From Oscillospiraceae bacterium (lineage in GTDB: Bacteria > Bacillota > Clostridia > Oscillospirales > CAG-272), in assembly GCA_015065065.1 (NCBI GenBank), contig SVQX01000015.1:1-45543 (forward strand): DNA of 45,543 bases, read 5' to 3'. The notes beneath the pieces were generated by a model that was given only the letters and a program-made list of their open reading frames with translations, had not been told where the DNA came from and ran no database searches. Every line of letters starts with the position of its first letter. The first letter of the stretch is position 1. Both the position numbers and the translations under genes were made by a program. Positions 1-8,123 of this stretch are shown here, piece after piece.

Positions 1-3000
1 CACTTCCGCCCTGCTCGGGAAGCTTTGCATTGTCGGCGGTGGAGATATAGCTGAACTTGAATCTTGCGCCGGGAGCTACCTCACCGGAGAGATAGAAGTC
101 CATGATATCGCCGTTGAACTCGCTGTACGTAACGTTAGTACCAACTCTTACGCCTGTGTCCTCTGCGTCGTGAACGTTATCCGTCCATGCAAAGTTAATG
201 GTGAAATCGTCTCCCTTAAGACCAAGGTCGCTCTTTGCAATCTTGACGGTCATGTAGCGTCCGTCAACCTTGTACTCAACGTCTGCAACCTTCTTGGAGG
301 TGTAGCCGTCGGTGAACTTCTCGAGCACGGAGGTCTTAGCGCTTGCCGCAGTCTTGTTGACTACGTAGTCAAAGGTCTCCCAGCCCTGATTTTCCTGATC
401 TACGTCAATATAGAGGTTCATCCAGAGCTTATCCTTATAGGAGGTGATATCCTCTGCGCACTCAACGTTGAAATATACGTACTCGTCGTCGCGTGCGATC
501 TGCGCGCCGATAACGTCATTACGAGCGGAGAAATCTCTGTACTTTTCACTGCCTACACGTCCGTAGTAGTTTCTGTCCATGGTGTTGCCGATATAAGCCG
601 CAAAGTAAGGCTCAACCGAAGCCCACTGATCCTGACCCTTGGTAAGGTCAATGGTGGTCTTGTGGCTGGGCACGGGCATAGCCTCGGCGCCCTTGAACTT
701 ACGGCTGTAGTTTACCATTTGATAATAGTAGTAATCCTTCAGCGCGCCCTTGGTAGGCTCGATGTCACGGGAGAACTCATCATTAAATATATCCGCGAAT
801 GCATTATCTACGCCAACCCAGCTTGATGCACGTCCTACGGTCCACTCGTTCCAGCCGGTCACAAATACGACCTTGGGGTCCATTTCAATAGCATATTCCC
901 ACTGCGCCGCGAAGTTATAGCCCCACTTGGAGGTCTCGGATACTTCGTTCTTCTGGCTGTCGTTGTATCTTGTGGGATTGTCCTTGGTGTAGGATCGTCC
1001 CATTGCGTAAGGACCGTTCATTGCGGTAAGCTGGTTGGATACAAAGTCGTGGTTCTGCGCGATACCTACCGACATCTGCTCAACAGCACCCTTTCTGGCA
1101 TCACGCTCAGAAGCGTAGTAGGTAGCCTGAGGATACTTGGAGAGCCAGCCCCAAGAACCAACTCTGCCATTATTGTCTCTGTCCTCCTGATCCTTGTAGG
1201 AGGATACACCCTTGCGGAAGTTGAAAAACTGCAGGATCTCCTGATGGATGGTATCGGTCGAATCCTCAAACCAATCGGGATTACCGATAAGCATAGGCTT
1301 GCCGTCAAACCAGAACCACATATTCTGATATACGCCGCGCTTGAACACGTCGAGGTAAATAGACTCGATCTGCTCGGTGCTGTAAATATCCTCATGCGTA
1401 TTACCGTCAGCCTTCCACCACATGGGAAGATACCATGTAAGCTTGGGCGCATCAACGCCAAGCTCCTGAGCAGCAGTCCACTGCTCGAACACGTTCTGGT
1501 AGCTGTCAATAAACGTATAAGTAGAGTTGGAGTTATCCGTAAATACGGTGTCTACGCCCGCGTTTGCAAGCAGCTCTGCGTGGCGGCGGAGCACCCACGG
1601 ATCGTCAATAGAGTAGTAGCCGTACAGAGGCTCGTTCCAATAGTAGAGCTTGCTGTCATCCCATCCGGAGTGACCGTAATCATTCTTTGCCTCGGGATAC
1701 TTTTCAATAAACTGCTGAAGGTTGAACGCTTGCTGGCTATCGCTGGAACGGATCTGCCATGTCCAGTAGAACATACCGATAACCTTGTCCTCGTTCAGCG
1801 CGCCAATACCCTCGTCACCGTACTGCCAGGACTCACGTCCAAGTCCGTCGGTAAATACCCAAGTAGTAGGCTGAACCTTGTGAGTGTAAATAAGGCTGTC
1901 CTCGGGGTACTCATAAGGCTCGGGGAGAGTTACCTTGCCGTTGGAAAGATCCTCAACGCCCTCGCAATCAAGGAAGGCACTGTTTACCGATGTCAGCACA
2001 TTCTCAAAGCGGACGGTAAAGTTAAGGTCGTTTCGCAGTTCCGCACCGTTTACATAGCAATAACCCTTGGAATGGTTGGTATCTCTGTAGTAAACAGCAC
2101 AGGTAGCGTTACTGTTTTTGTTGTAGCCGTTCATAGCCGCAAACAGATATTCGCCTGCGGGCAACGGCTCGTCAAAGGTCAGCCAGTTGGCTGCGTTATC
2201 GGGAAAGTTGGTTATCTGGTTCTTGTAAAGAGGCTCTGCTGCAACGGTATCCTCGTAATTACCCTTCCATGCAAACACTGCCATTTCAACGGAGCAGCCC
2301 GTATTGCCCCAGTTGGGCATACCGAATGCGAAGCCCACGATGGGCGCGCTTACGTTCAATCGCTGACCGATAAGATCGACGGCCGGACCAAATCTGTAAT
2401 AGTCGGAGGTAGTCGCGTCACCAAGCTCGGAAACCTTTACATCCTGGTACGTTATAACGGACTTGAAGGGCTCTGCAGGCTCCTCGATAAATCCGACCTG
2501 CACGTACATATCGTACATCTGCTCAACGCCGTTGATATAAACACATCCGAGGCCCTTCGTGTTGTTGTTACGGGCAAGGACGGTGAAATAGCCGTACGTA
2601 TCCTCGGCAACGCCGTCTCCGTCAATGTCCCACGCGGAAGGTCCTTGCGCTTCCTTGAACATTATGAGGTACTCTCCCGCCTCGTACGTCTGACCGAGGT
2701 CTATCTCCAGAGTTTGGTTATCTAAAATGTTAGATATGCGCTCATCATAAAGCGGGGTGCCTGCAATGGTTGTCTCGTAATTCTTGTTCCATTTCAAAAG
2801 CTGAACTTGCACACTTACACCTGTTCTGTGATAGGTGGCAGTACTTATTTTCAAGCTTTTGAAGGAGCCGTTGATGTAAAGTCTTGACGCCATTGAATCG
2901 CCTTCATCATTGAAAGGCTTATCCGTAACGCATACACCACGGTTGGTGACATATGCCTGAACGTACGTTACGCCCTCGACTGCCGATGCCAGCAGTGCTC

Positions 3001-3073
3001 CTGCGGACATTATCATGAGCAGTGCAAGGAAAAGCGATGCAAATCTAACAAACAAATTTTCCGTTTTTTTCAT
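1..3073 (-). CDS. Secreted GH99-like (WbsX-type) glycoside hydrolase, 3' end beyond window
   Basis: The gene starts at the ATG at 3073 behind an AAGGAGAAAG ribosome site and stays open for 1024 codons to the window edge, so the C-terminus is missing. Residues 1-35 are a signal peptide (KK, then a long hydrophobic run ending in ASA). Two similar beta-sandwich domains follow (about 36-190 and 195-340), each with a YNGxxK/LxAGEYL-like pattern. A TIM-barrel region spans about 370-800, with LLANAGVDTVFTDNSNS, MWFWFDGKPMLIGNPDW and VVFVTGWNEWTVGR. The WNEW motif near the last strand is typical of GH99-like/WbsX barrels. After about 840 comes a CBM9/DOMON-like sandwich (YVYFNVECAED, WMNLYIDVDQENQGW). 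It probably acts on an extracellular polysaccharide. The substrate cannot be read from the sequence, and the exact family is my inference from motifs. Long open frames on the opposite strand here are antisense shadows. Confidence 0.72.
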   Translation of the reverse strand, partial: MKKTENLFVRFASLFLALLMIMSAGALLASAVEGVTYVQAYVTNRGVCVTDKPFNDEGDSMASRLYINGSFKSLKISTATYHRTGVSVQVQLLKWNKNYETTIAGTPLYDERISNILDNQTLEIDLGQTYEAGEYLIMFKEAQGPSAWDIDGDGVAEDTYGYFTVLARNNNTKGLGCVYINGVEQMYDMYVQVGFIEEPAEPFKSVITYQDVKVSELGDATTSDYYRFGPAVDLIGQRLNVSAPIVGFAFGMPNWGNTGCSVEMAVFAWKGNYEDTVAAEPLYKNQITNFPDNAANWLTFDEPLPAGEYLFAAMNGYNKNSNATCAVYYRDTNHSKGYCYVNGAELRNDLNFTVRFENVLTSVNSAFLDCEGVEDLSNGKVTLPEPYEYPEDSLIYTHKVQPTTWVFTDGLGRESWQYGDEGIGALNEDKVIGMFYWTWQIRSSDSQQAFNLQQFIEKYPEAKNDYGHSGWDDSKLYYWNEPLYGYYSIDDPWVLRRHAELLANAGVDTVFTDNSNSTYTFIDSYQNVFEQWTAAQELGVDAPKLTWYLPMWWKADGNTHEDIYSTEQIESIYLDVFKRGVYQNMWFWFDGKPMLIGNPDWFEDSTDTIHQEILQFFNFRKGVSSYKDQEDRDNNGRVGSWGWLSKYPQATYYASERDARKGAVEQMSVGIAQNHDFVSNQLTAMNGPYAMGRSYTKDNPTRYNDSQKNEVSETSKWGYNFAAQWEYAIEMDPKVVFVTGWNEWTVGRASSWVGVDNAFADIFNDEFSRDIEPTKGALKDYYYYQMVNYSRKFKGAEAMPVPSHKTTIDLTKGQDQWASVEPYFAAYIGNTMDRNYYGRVGSEKYRDFSARNDVIGAQIARDDEYVYFNVECAEDITSYKDKLWMNLYIDVDQENQGWETFDYVVNKTAASAKTSVLEKFTDGYTSKKVADVEYKVDGRYMTVKIAKSDLGLKGDDFTINFAWTDNVHDAEDTGVRVGTNVTYSEFNGDIMDFYLSGEVAPGARFKFSYISTADNAKLPEQGGS

Positions 3074-3138
3074 AATCTTTCTCCTTTTGGTAAATGGTTA
3101 AAAGAAACGGCATTTCCGCTTCCCAATTTTAGACTTAA

Positions 3139-3167
3139 ATTTTAACACATTTTTGCGTTTTTGTCAA
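3139..3167 (-). promoter_or_regulatory. Sigma-A promoter of the secreted GH99-like gene
   Basis: On the minus strand TTGACA (3167-3162), a 17-bp spacer and TAAAAT (3144-3139) lie about 65 bp upstream of the ATG at 3073. Confidence 0.7.
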
Positions 3168-3276
3168 TCGGCAAGCAAACTTTTGATGTTTTTCTACCTT
3201 TTGACGAAGCAATTCCCAAAAAGCCGCCGAACACCCCGCCGTTAACTGCAATTTTTTGTTTTGCTTCAATGATTTT

Positions 3277-3320
3277 CCGCCGTTGTTGATTTTGACATTT
3301 TTATTGGAAAACAACGGTGG
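3277..3320. other. Inverted repeat in the 380-bp divergent intergenic region
   Basis: CCGCCGTTGTT (3277-3287) is complementary to AACAACGGTGG (3310-3320) apart from one G-U pair, with a 22-nt AT-rich loop. It lies upstream of both divergent genes. It could be an operator or a remnant terminator; no T-run follows. The rest of 3074-3453 holds the minus-strand promoter, a weak possible plus promoter (TTGAGG, 18 bp, TATATT at 3355-3384) and no gene that I can support. Confidence 0.4.
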
Positions 3321-3453
3321 GTATCAATCCGACGGAAGGACAAAAAACTATACCTTGAGGCATAGTGTCGTGAAAATGTATATTTTCAAAAAATTTACGC
3401 CTCGGCACTTTACAAAATTTGCAAAATAGAGTATCATATAAGGAGAACACGGC

Positions 3454-4398
3454 ATGAAAAACAAAGCTCGCGCTCGGCGCAGCATTGCAAGATACGTAGG
3501 GGTGCTTGCCCTGAGCTTTGCGCTTTTTATATCCGTCGCGTGGATATCCGTTGACGCCCTACTTCTCGGCGGCTCACGGAAAAATTACGCAATATCGGTT
3601 GAAGGGCAACGGGATTTCAAAAATTCCGACACGCTGTCCGTTCCCGAGCTGCGCGGCAAGATATACACGGGTGAGAGTATGGCAAACGTCGGAGCCGCCA
3701 AGGATTTTTCGGTGGTTTCCGTCCGCGAGGAGGAGAACGACAGCCCGAAGGGCACGATAATAGATCAGACCCCTGCGCCGTCTGCCAAGCGAAAGCGCAA
3801 CGCCTCCAAGCCTCACGTCATTGAGGTGACGGTAAGCGCGGGTGCGCGGATGCTCACGCTTCCAAACGTCCTCGGCAAGGACGTGCGGGTGGCTCGCATT
3901 GAGCTGGAGGATGCGGGATTTTCTGTAGCTGTCAAAGAAGAAAAGCATTTCCACGCAACGGAAAACTCAGGCAAGGTTACGAGATCCGTTCCGCCGTCGG
4001 GTACGGCGGTGAAGGCGAGCGACACGGTAGTACTGTACGTTTGCGCAAAGGACGGCGCCGTATCCGTTAAATGCCCCGATCTGGAGGGAATGTGCCGCCT
4101 TGACGCGGTATCAACGCTTCACGCCCACGGGCTGAAGGCGGGGGTGATCGACAAGCCCTATGGCAGCGAATCATTTTCCGCGAAGGTCACGTCCCAAAGC
4201 AGGCTCGCCGGCACGTATCTGCCACGCGGAAGCACAGTGGATATAGTCTTGACGCAGGACACGCTGCCTCACCCTTGGCTTGAATTCGGGGACAACAACA
4301 TCAACGATAAATTGTTTTTTAAACAAGAGGTTGAAAAAGACAAGAAATTTTGGAGAGAAAGGTCATTCAGATGGCATATTACCAGACAGGACGAATAA
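3454..4398 (+). CDS. Membrane-anchored PASTA-domain protein
   Basis: This 314-residue protein has a basic N-terminus and one membrane segment (about 14-38). Most of the rest is three PASTA-like repeats (about 60-132, 133-199 and 200-268). Diagnostic pieces are TLPNVLGKDVRVARIELEDA, the SGTAVKASDTVVLYV end of a repeat and VKCPDLEGMCRLDAVSTLHA. PASTA domains bind muropeptides or beta-lactams and usually sit behind PknB kinases or class B PBPs. Here there is no kinase or transpeptidase domain. It therefore looks like a stand-alone cell-wall sensor or division accessory. It starts at the ATG at 3454 behind AAGGAG. Its 3' end overlaps rsgA by 28 bp, which suggests translational coupling. In many Firmicutes a PASTA kinase immediately precedes rsgA, so this may be a relic or substitute of that arrangement. 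Confidence 0.75.
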   Translation: MKNKARARRSIARYVGVLALSFALFISVAWISVDALLLGGSRKNYAISVEGQRDFKNSDTLSVPELRGKIYTGESMANVGAAKDFSVVSVREEENDSPKGTIIDQTPAPSAKRKRNASKPHVIEVTVSAGARMLTLPNVLGKDVRVARIELEDAGFSVAVKEEKHFHATENSGKVTRSVPPSGTAVKASDTVVLYVCAKDGAVSVKCPDLEGMCRLDAVSTLHAHGLKAGVIDKPYGSESFSAKVTSQSRLAGTYLPRGSTVDIVLTQDTLPHPWLEFGDNNINDKLFFKQEVEKDKKFWRERSFRWHITRQDE

Positions 4399-5357
4399 CG
4401 AAATGCGTTGGCGGGCTATATACCGTCAGTCTTGACAGCGAGGACAAGGGCCAGCCTCTTTACGGCGTTGACGTAGAGTGCCGTGCGCGCGGAAGCTTCC
4501 GTCACGAGGGTGTAACCCCTCTTGTCGGCGACAGAGTTACCGTGCAGTACGGCGACGGCTCGTTTACTATCGGCGCCGACGGCAGAGCTATCCCCGTTAC
4601 GGGCGGTGCGGACACTGCAATCGACAAAATTGCCGAAAGAAAAAATGCTCTCATACGCCCGCCCGTGGCAAATATTGATACCATGCTCGTCTGCATGGCA
4701 TCCGGCTCGCCGGCACCCGACCTTTATACCATCGACAAGCTGCTTTGTATACTTGAATTCAACGGCATCCTGCCTGTGATAGTTATAGGCAAGGCAGAGC
4801 TTGCGGAGAATAGGGTGAATGAGATAACGGAGATATACGAAAAGGCGGGATATAAAGTATTCTCCTTGAGCTGTGCCGAAAATTTCGGCACGTCAGAGCT
4901 TCACCGTTACATAGACACCGAGCTTAAAGGACAGATACTTGCGGTAGCGGGTGCGTCGGGCGTGGGAAAATCCACCCTGCTCAACACACTATTCCCCGAG
5001 CTGTCCCTTGTGACGGGCGACATCAGCCGCAAGATATCCCGCGGCAAGAACACCACGCGCCACACACAGCTCTATCCCCTCTCCACGGGCGGCTATATCG
5101 CGGATACGGCGGGATTTTCGCTTCTGGATTTTGAACGGTTTGATTTTATGGACAAGGACGACCTTCCTCACACCATGCGCGAGTTCCGTCCATTTCTCGG
5201 CTCTTGCCGTTACACCGACTGCACCCACACCAAGGAGGAGGACTGCGCCGTCGTTACGGCGCGCCGTCGCGGCGAAATATCTCCTTCCCGCCACCAAAGC
5301 TTCGTGGAGCTGTACGGCATATTGAAGGAAAAGCACAAGTGGGACAAAAAGGACTGA
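4371..5357 (+). CDS. rsgA: Ribosome small-subunit-dependent GTPase A
   Basis: A circularly permuted GTPase that helps late 30S maturation in the cytoplasm. The order is an N-terminal OB fold (residues about 1-75), the GTPase domain with P-loop GASGVGKSTLLN, the G2 Thr in GKNTTRHTQL and G3 DTAG, then a C-terminal zinc knuckle (CRYTDCTHTKEEDC). The start is the ATG at 4371 (MAYYQTG), with AAAGG 8 bp upstream. A TTG 21 bp earlier has no matching ribosome site. The G4 segment, normally NKxD or TKxD, reads IGKAEL here, so both base-specificity residues are substituted. The gene overlaps the PASTA gene and precedes a phosphodiesterase by 17 bp, forming a small operon. Confidence 0.93.
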   Translation: MAYYQTGRITKCVGGLYTVSLDSEDKGQPLYGVDVECRARGSFRHEGVTPLVGDRVTVQYGDGSFTIGADGRAIPVTGGADTAIDKIAERKNALIRPPVANIDTMLVCMASGSPAPDLYTIDKLLCILEFNGILPVIVIGKAELAENRVNEITEIYEKAGYKVFSLSCAENFGTSELHRYIDTELKGQILAVAGASGVGKSTLLNTLFPELSLVTGDISRKISRGKNTTRHTQLYPLSTGGYIADTAGFSLLDFERFDFMDKDDLPHTMREFRPFLGSCRYTDCTHTKEEDCAVVTARRRGEISPSRHQSFVELYGILKEKHKWDKKD

Positions 5358-5374
5358 TTTTACGGAGGATAGCC

Positions 5375-5917
5375 ATGAAGCTGATGATAGCGTCGGATAT
5401 ACACGGCGATAAGGATTCCTGCCTGATGATGCGAGCGGCATTTGAAGCCGAGAGGGCAGACAAGCTGCTTTTGCTCGGAGACCTGCTCTACCACGGGCCG
5501 CGGAACGATCTGCCGTCCACCTATGCGCCCAAAGAGGTGATAAAAATACTTTCGGCAATCAAAGAACATCTGATATGCGTCAGAGGAAACTGCGACACCG
5601 AGGTGGACCAGACTGTGCTGCCCTTTCCCATGCTTTCGGACACCGCGTTTTTGCACGTCGATGGTATTGATATTTTCGCCGCGCACGGGCATCACGCCTG
5701 CCCTGATGCGCTCCCTCCTCTGCCGCGAGGCTGTGTCTTTGCTTCGGGACATACTCATATTCCCCTCTGCACGGAACGGGACGGAATTCTCTGCCTCAAT
5801 CCCGGCTCAATCTCCCTCCCGAGAGGCGGATTCCCAAAATCTTATATGATTTTCGAAAACCGCGCCTTTACCGCTAAGTCCTTTGACGGAACAGTGATTT
5901 TTGAGCACGAAATGTGA
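5375..5917 (+). CDS. yfcE: YfcE-type metallophosphoesterase
   Basis: A 180-residue calcineurin-like phosphodiesterase of the YfcE/MJ0936 group. It shows the full set of metal-binding motifs: DIHGD (residues 8-12), GDLLYHGPRND, RGNCD, AAHGHH and SGHTH. YfcE enzymes hydrolyse phosphodiesters such as bis-p-nitrophenyl phosphate in vitro; the in vivo substrate is unknown. The start is the ATG at 5375 with GGAGG 7 bp upstream. Longer in-frame extensions would run into the end of rsgA and lack homologous sequence. It is the last gene of the PASTA-rsgA operon and is followed by a strong hairpin at 5944. Confidence 0.9.
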   Translation: MKLMIASDIHGDKDSCLMMRAAFEAERADKLLLLGDLLYHGPRNDLPSTYAPKEVIKILSAIKEHLICVRGNCDTEVDQTVLPFPMLSDTAFLHVDGIDIFAAHGHHACPDALPPLPRGCVFASGHTHIPLCTERDGILCLNPGSISLPRGGFPKSYMIFENRAFTAKSFDGTVIFEHEM

Positions 5918-5943
5918 TTTATTCGCTCGCCCAAGCTAACAGT

Positions 5944-5977
5944 AAAGTGCCGTGCAGAAAATTCTGCACGGCACTTT
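5944..5977. terminator. Bidirectional hairpin between yfcE and the nitroreductase gene
   Basis: A 16-bp perfect inverted repeat (AAAGTGCCGTGCAGAA and its complement) with a 2-nt loop sits between convergent genes. The flanking T-runs are short, so termination is inferred from position and stability. Confidence 0.7.
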
Positions 5978-6003
5978 GGTTAGCCAACGGTTGATTTATT
6001 TAA

Positions 6004-6513
6004 TTACAAAAATTTAACCGTTTCGTCAATCGGGAATCTTTGGGTGTGCCTTGGGCTGGGCTGACAATCCTCGGTGGGATAGCCGAGCGGCAACAGCATA
6101 TACGGCTTTACGTTGTCGGGCAGATCAAATTCTTTTGCCACCGCGTCGTTATCAAACGCACACATCCACACGCTGCCAACACCCAGCGATGCCGCCGCCA
6201 GCATCATGTGAGTGGCGACAATAGAGGCATCCATCTCCGCCATGCTGTGCGAAACTATGGGGCGGTTGCAGGCAACGTCGGTGTCCCCACAAACAAGCAG
6301 GACAACAGGCGCGTCGTAGCATTTGCAGTGCTTGTGCAGCTTCTCCAGCGCCTTCTCCGATTTAAGCACGAATATCCTTTGCGGCTGTTGGTTTTTTGCA
6401 GTAGGCGCAAGTCTGCCAGCTTCCAAAATTTTAAGTATCAATTCTTCCTCAACGGGTCTGCTCGAAAAGGAGCGCACCGAATATCTGTCCGCACAAAGCT
6501 TTAAAAAATCCAT
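6004..6513 (-). CDS. Nitroreductase-family FMN flavoprotein
   Basis: A 169-residue single-domain nitroreductase fold. The N-terminal FMN-binding signature is DRYSVRSFSSRPV. It is followed by ILEAGRLAPTAKNQQPQ and by the mid-protein segment MDASIVATHMMLAAASLGVGSVW, which packs the flavin site and dimer interface. The C-terminal LLPLGYPTEDC is also typical. Such proteins reduce nitro compounds, quinones or other acceptors with NAD(P)H; the specific substrate is not deducible. The gene has its own promoter at 6560-6588 and a GGAGG site. Its promoter is back-to-back with that of a MATE exporter, which hints at joint control in response to a toxic compound. Confidence 0.9.
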   Translation of the reverse strand: MDFLKLCADRYSVRSFSSRPVEEELILKILEAGRLAPTAKNQQPQRIFVLKSEKALEKLHKHCKCYDAPVVLLVCGDTDVACNRPIVSHSMAEMDASIVATHMMLAAASLGVGSVWMCAFDNDAVAKEFDLPDNVKPYMLLPLGYPTEDCQPSPRHTQRFPIDETVKFL

Positions 6514-6559
6514 ATTTACCTCCGTTCTGCCGCGTGGCGGCTTTGCATTCTACGGTTAT

Positions 6560-6588
6560 ATTTTACCAAATTTCAATCCGTCTGTCAA
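6560..6588 (-). promoter_or_regulatory. Sigma-A promoter of the nitroreductase gene
   Basis: On the minus strand TTGACA (6588-6583), 17 bp and TAAAAT (6565-6560). The leader carries a small GCCGC/GCGGC hairpin (about 6529-6541) just before the ribosome site. Confidence 0.7.
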
Positions 6589-6607
6589 GAATTATTTGAC
6601 CGCAGTG

Positions 6608-6636
6608 TTGACATTTATCCTATTACACTGTATAAT
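6608..6636 (+). promoter_or_regulatory. Perfect-consensus sigma-A promoter of the MATE gene
   Basis: TTGACA (6608-6613), 17 bp, TATAAT (6631-6636). Transcription should begin near 6643. This excludes the upstream in-frame start codons at 6636 and 6639 and fixes translation at 6666. Confidence 0.85.
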
Positions 6637-6665
6637 TGATGGGAACTATTGTTTCGAGGTCACAC

Positions 6666-7997
6666 ATGAATATAAAACTTTCCGATCATTTTACTTATAA
6701 AAAGCTGCTCCGCTTCACACTGCCGTCTATCGCTATGATGATATTTTCATCAATATACGGCGTGGTGGACGGCTTTTTCGTATCCAATTACGTTGGCAAA
6801 ACCCCCTTTGCGGCGGTAAATTTCATAATGCCCTTTCTTATGATACTCGGCTGTGTCGGATTTATGTTCGGTACGGGCGGAAGCGCGCTTGTGGCAAAGA
6901 CCATGGGCGAGGGCGACACGCGGCTTGCCAACCGTCAATTTTCCCTTATCGTATATGCATCCATCGTGACAAGCGTTATTTTAGGGGTGCTTGGGGCGAC
7001 ATTTATCCGTCCCATTGCCGCGGCTATGGGAGCGGAGGGACAGATGCTGGAGGACTGCGCGGTCTACGGCAGGATCATCCTTTTTGCACTGCCGGCGTTT
7101 GTGCTTCAAATGGAATTTCAAAGCTTTTTTATCGCCGCAGAAAAGCCAAATCTCGGTCTTTTCGTCACTCTTGCGGCGGGATGTGCCAATATGCTGCTTG
7201 ACCTTTTGCTTGTCGGCGTATTTTCATTCGGACTTGTCGGCGCGGCGGCTGCAACAGCGATAAGCCAGGCTGTCGGCGGCATAATTCCGCTTATATATTT
7301 CGCTTGCCCCAACAAGAGCTTACTAAGACTTGCAGGCACGCGCTTTTCGGGACGTGTGCTGATAAAGACCTGCATCAACGGCTCCTCCGAGCTGATGAGC
7401 AATATCGCCATGTCCACCGTCAGTATTTTTTACAATGCGAAGCTGCTCGAATACGAAGGTGAAAACGGCGTTGCGGCGTATGGAGTTTTGATGTACGTCG
7501 GCTTTATATTCTTTGCCGCCTTTATCGGATACATAATCGGAACAGCTCCCATCATAAGCTACAATTACGGAGCCTCAAATCATGAGGAGCTGAAAGGAAT
7601 TTTCAAGCGCAGTCTTGTTATCGTAGGCATATTCTCGGTGTCAATGGTAGTGCTTGCCGAGGTGCTGGCGTACCCTCTGTCCATGATATTCGTAGGCTAC
7701 GACGCAGAGCTTTTGGCTTTGAGCTGTCGGGCTTTTGTGATATATTCATTCTCCTTTTTGTTCGCGGGATACGCTATATTCGGCTCGGGATTTTTCACAG
7801 CTCTGAACGACGGACTCACCTCCGCAATCATATCCTTCCTCCGAACTCTGGTGTTTCAGATAGCCGCCGTAATCATACTGCCGCTTCTGATGGGCACGGA
7901 CGGTATATGGCTCTCCCTTGTGGTTGCCGAAATGATGGCTGTTGCCGTTGCAACGGTATTCGTATTCGTACACAGAAAAAAATACAAGTATCTTTGA
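6666..7997 (+). CDS. MATE-family multidrug/cation antiporter
   Basis: A 443-residue polytopic membrane protein with about 12 hydrophobic segments in two similar halves, the normal MATE length. Typical features are LLRFTLPSIAMMIFSSIYGVVDGFFV at the first helix, FGTGGSALVAKTMGEGD after helix 2, and the second-half equivalent YIIGTAPIISYNYGA. MATE proteins export drugs or metabolites in exchange for Na+ or H+. This member resembles the DinF/MepA-like clostridial group, but substrate and coupling ion are not evident. The start is at 6666 behind GAGG; the promoter position rules out earlier starts. It is divergent from the nitroreductase gene and ends before a terminator at 8004. Confidence 0.92.
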   Translation: MNIKLSDHFTYKKLLRFTLPSIAMMIFSSIYGVVDGFFVSNYVGKTPFAAVNFIMPFLMILGCVGFMFGTGGSALVAKTMGEGDTRLANRQFSLIVYASIVTSVILGVLGATFIRPIAAAMGAEGQMLEDCAVYGRIILFALPAFVLQMEFQSFFIAAEKPNLGLFVTLAAGCANMLLDLLLVGVFSFGLVGAAAATAISQAVGGIIPLIYFACPNKSLLRLAGTRFSGRVLIKTCINGSSELMSNIAMSTVSIFYNAKLLEYEGENGVAAYGVLMYVGFIFFAAFIGYIIGTAPIISYNYGASNHEELKGIFKRSLVIVGIFSVSMVVLAEVLAYPLSMIFVGYDAELLALSCRAFVIYSFSFLFAGYAIFGSGFFTALNDGLTSAIISFLRTLVFQIAAVIILPLLMGTDGIWLSLVVAEMMAVAVATVFVFVHRKKYKYL

Positions 7998-8003
7998 GCT
8001 GCC

Positions 8004-8046
8004 GCGGGGCTTTGGTCTTATTTGACCGATGCTCCGCGCTTTTTTG
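8004..8046 (+). terminator. Rho-independent terminator after the MATE gene
   Basis: Stem GCGGGGC (8004-8010) pairs with GCTCCGC (8031-8037), with inner GGTC/GACC pairing. A run of six T follows. Confidence 0.85.
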
Positions 8047-8088
8047 CCCAAAAATATTTTAATTCGCTAAAAAATTCGTCCAAAGCCC

Positions 8089-8117
8089 TTGACAAACGCG
8101 AGTGAAAGATATATAAT
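8089..8117 (+). promoter_or_regulatory. Perfect-consensus promoter of the T-box operon
   Basis: TTGACA (8089-8094), 17 bp, TATAAT (8112-8117), directly upstream of the T-box stem I. Confidence 0.88.
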
Positions 8118-8123
8118 ATCAAA

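Noticed and set aside
1049-2725. 558-codon open frame on the plus strand, with another at 170-826
   Set aside because: Antisense shadows of the secreted GH99-like gene. The minus-strand frame has a signal peptide, promoter, ribosome site and recognisable domains; the plus-strand translation shows no motif.
6636-6665. Upstream TTG/ATG starts of the MATE gene
   Set aside because: They overlap the -10 box of a perfect promoter, so they would lie before the transcription start; GAGG precedes the ATG at 6666.
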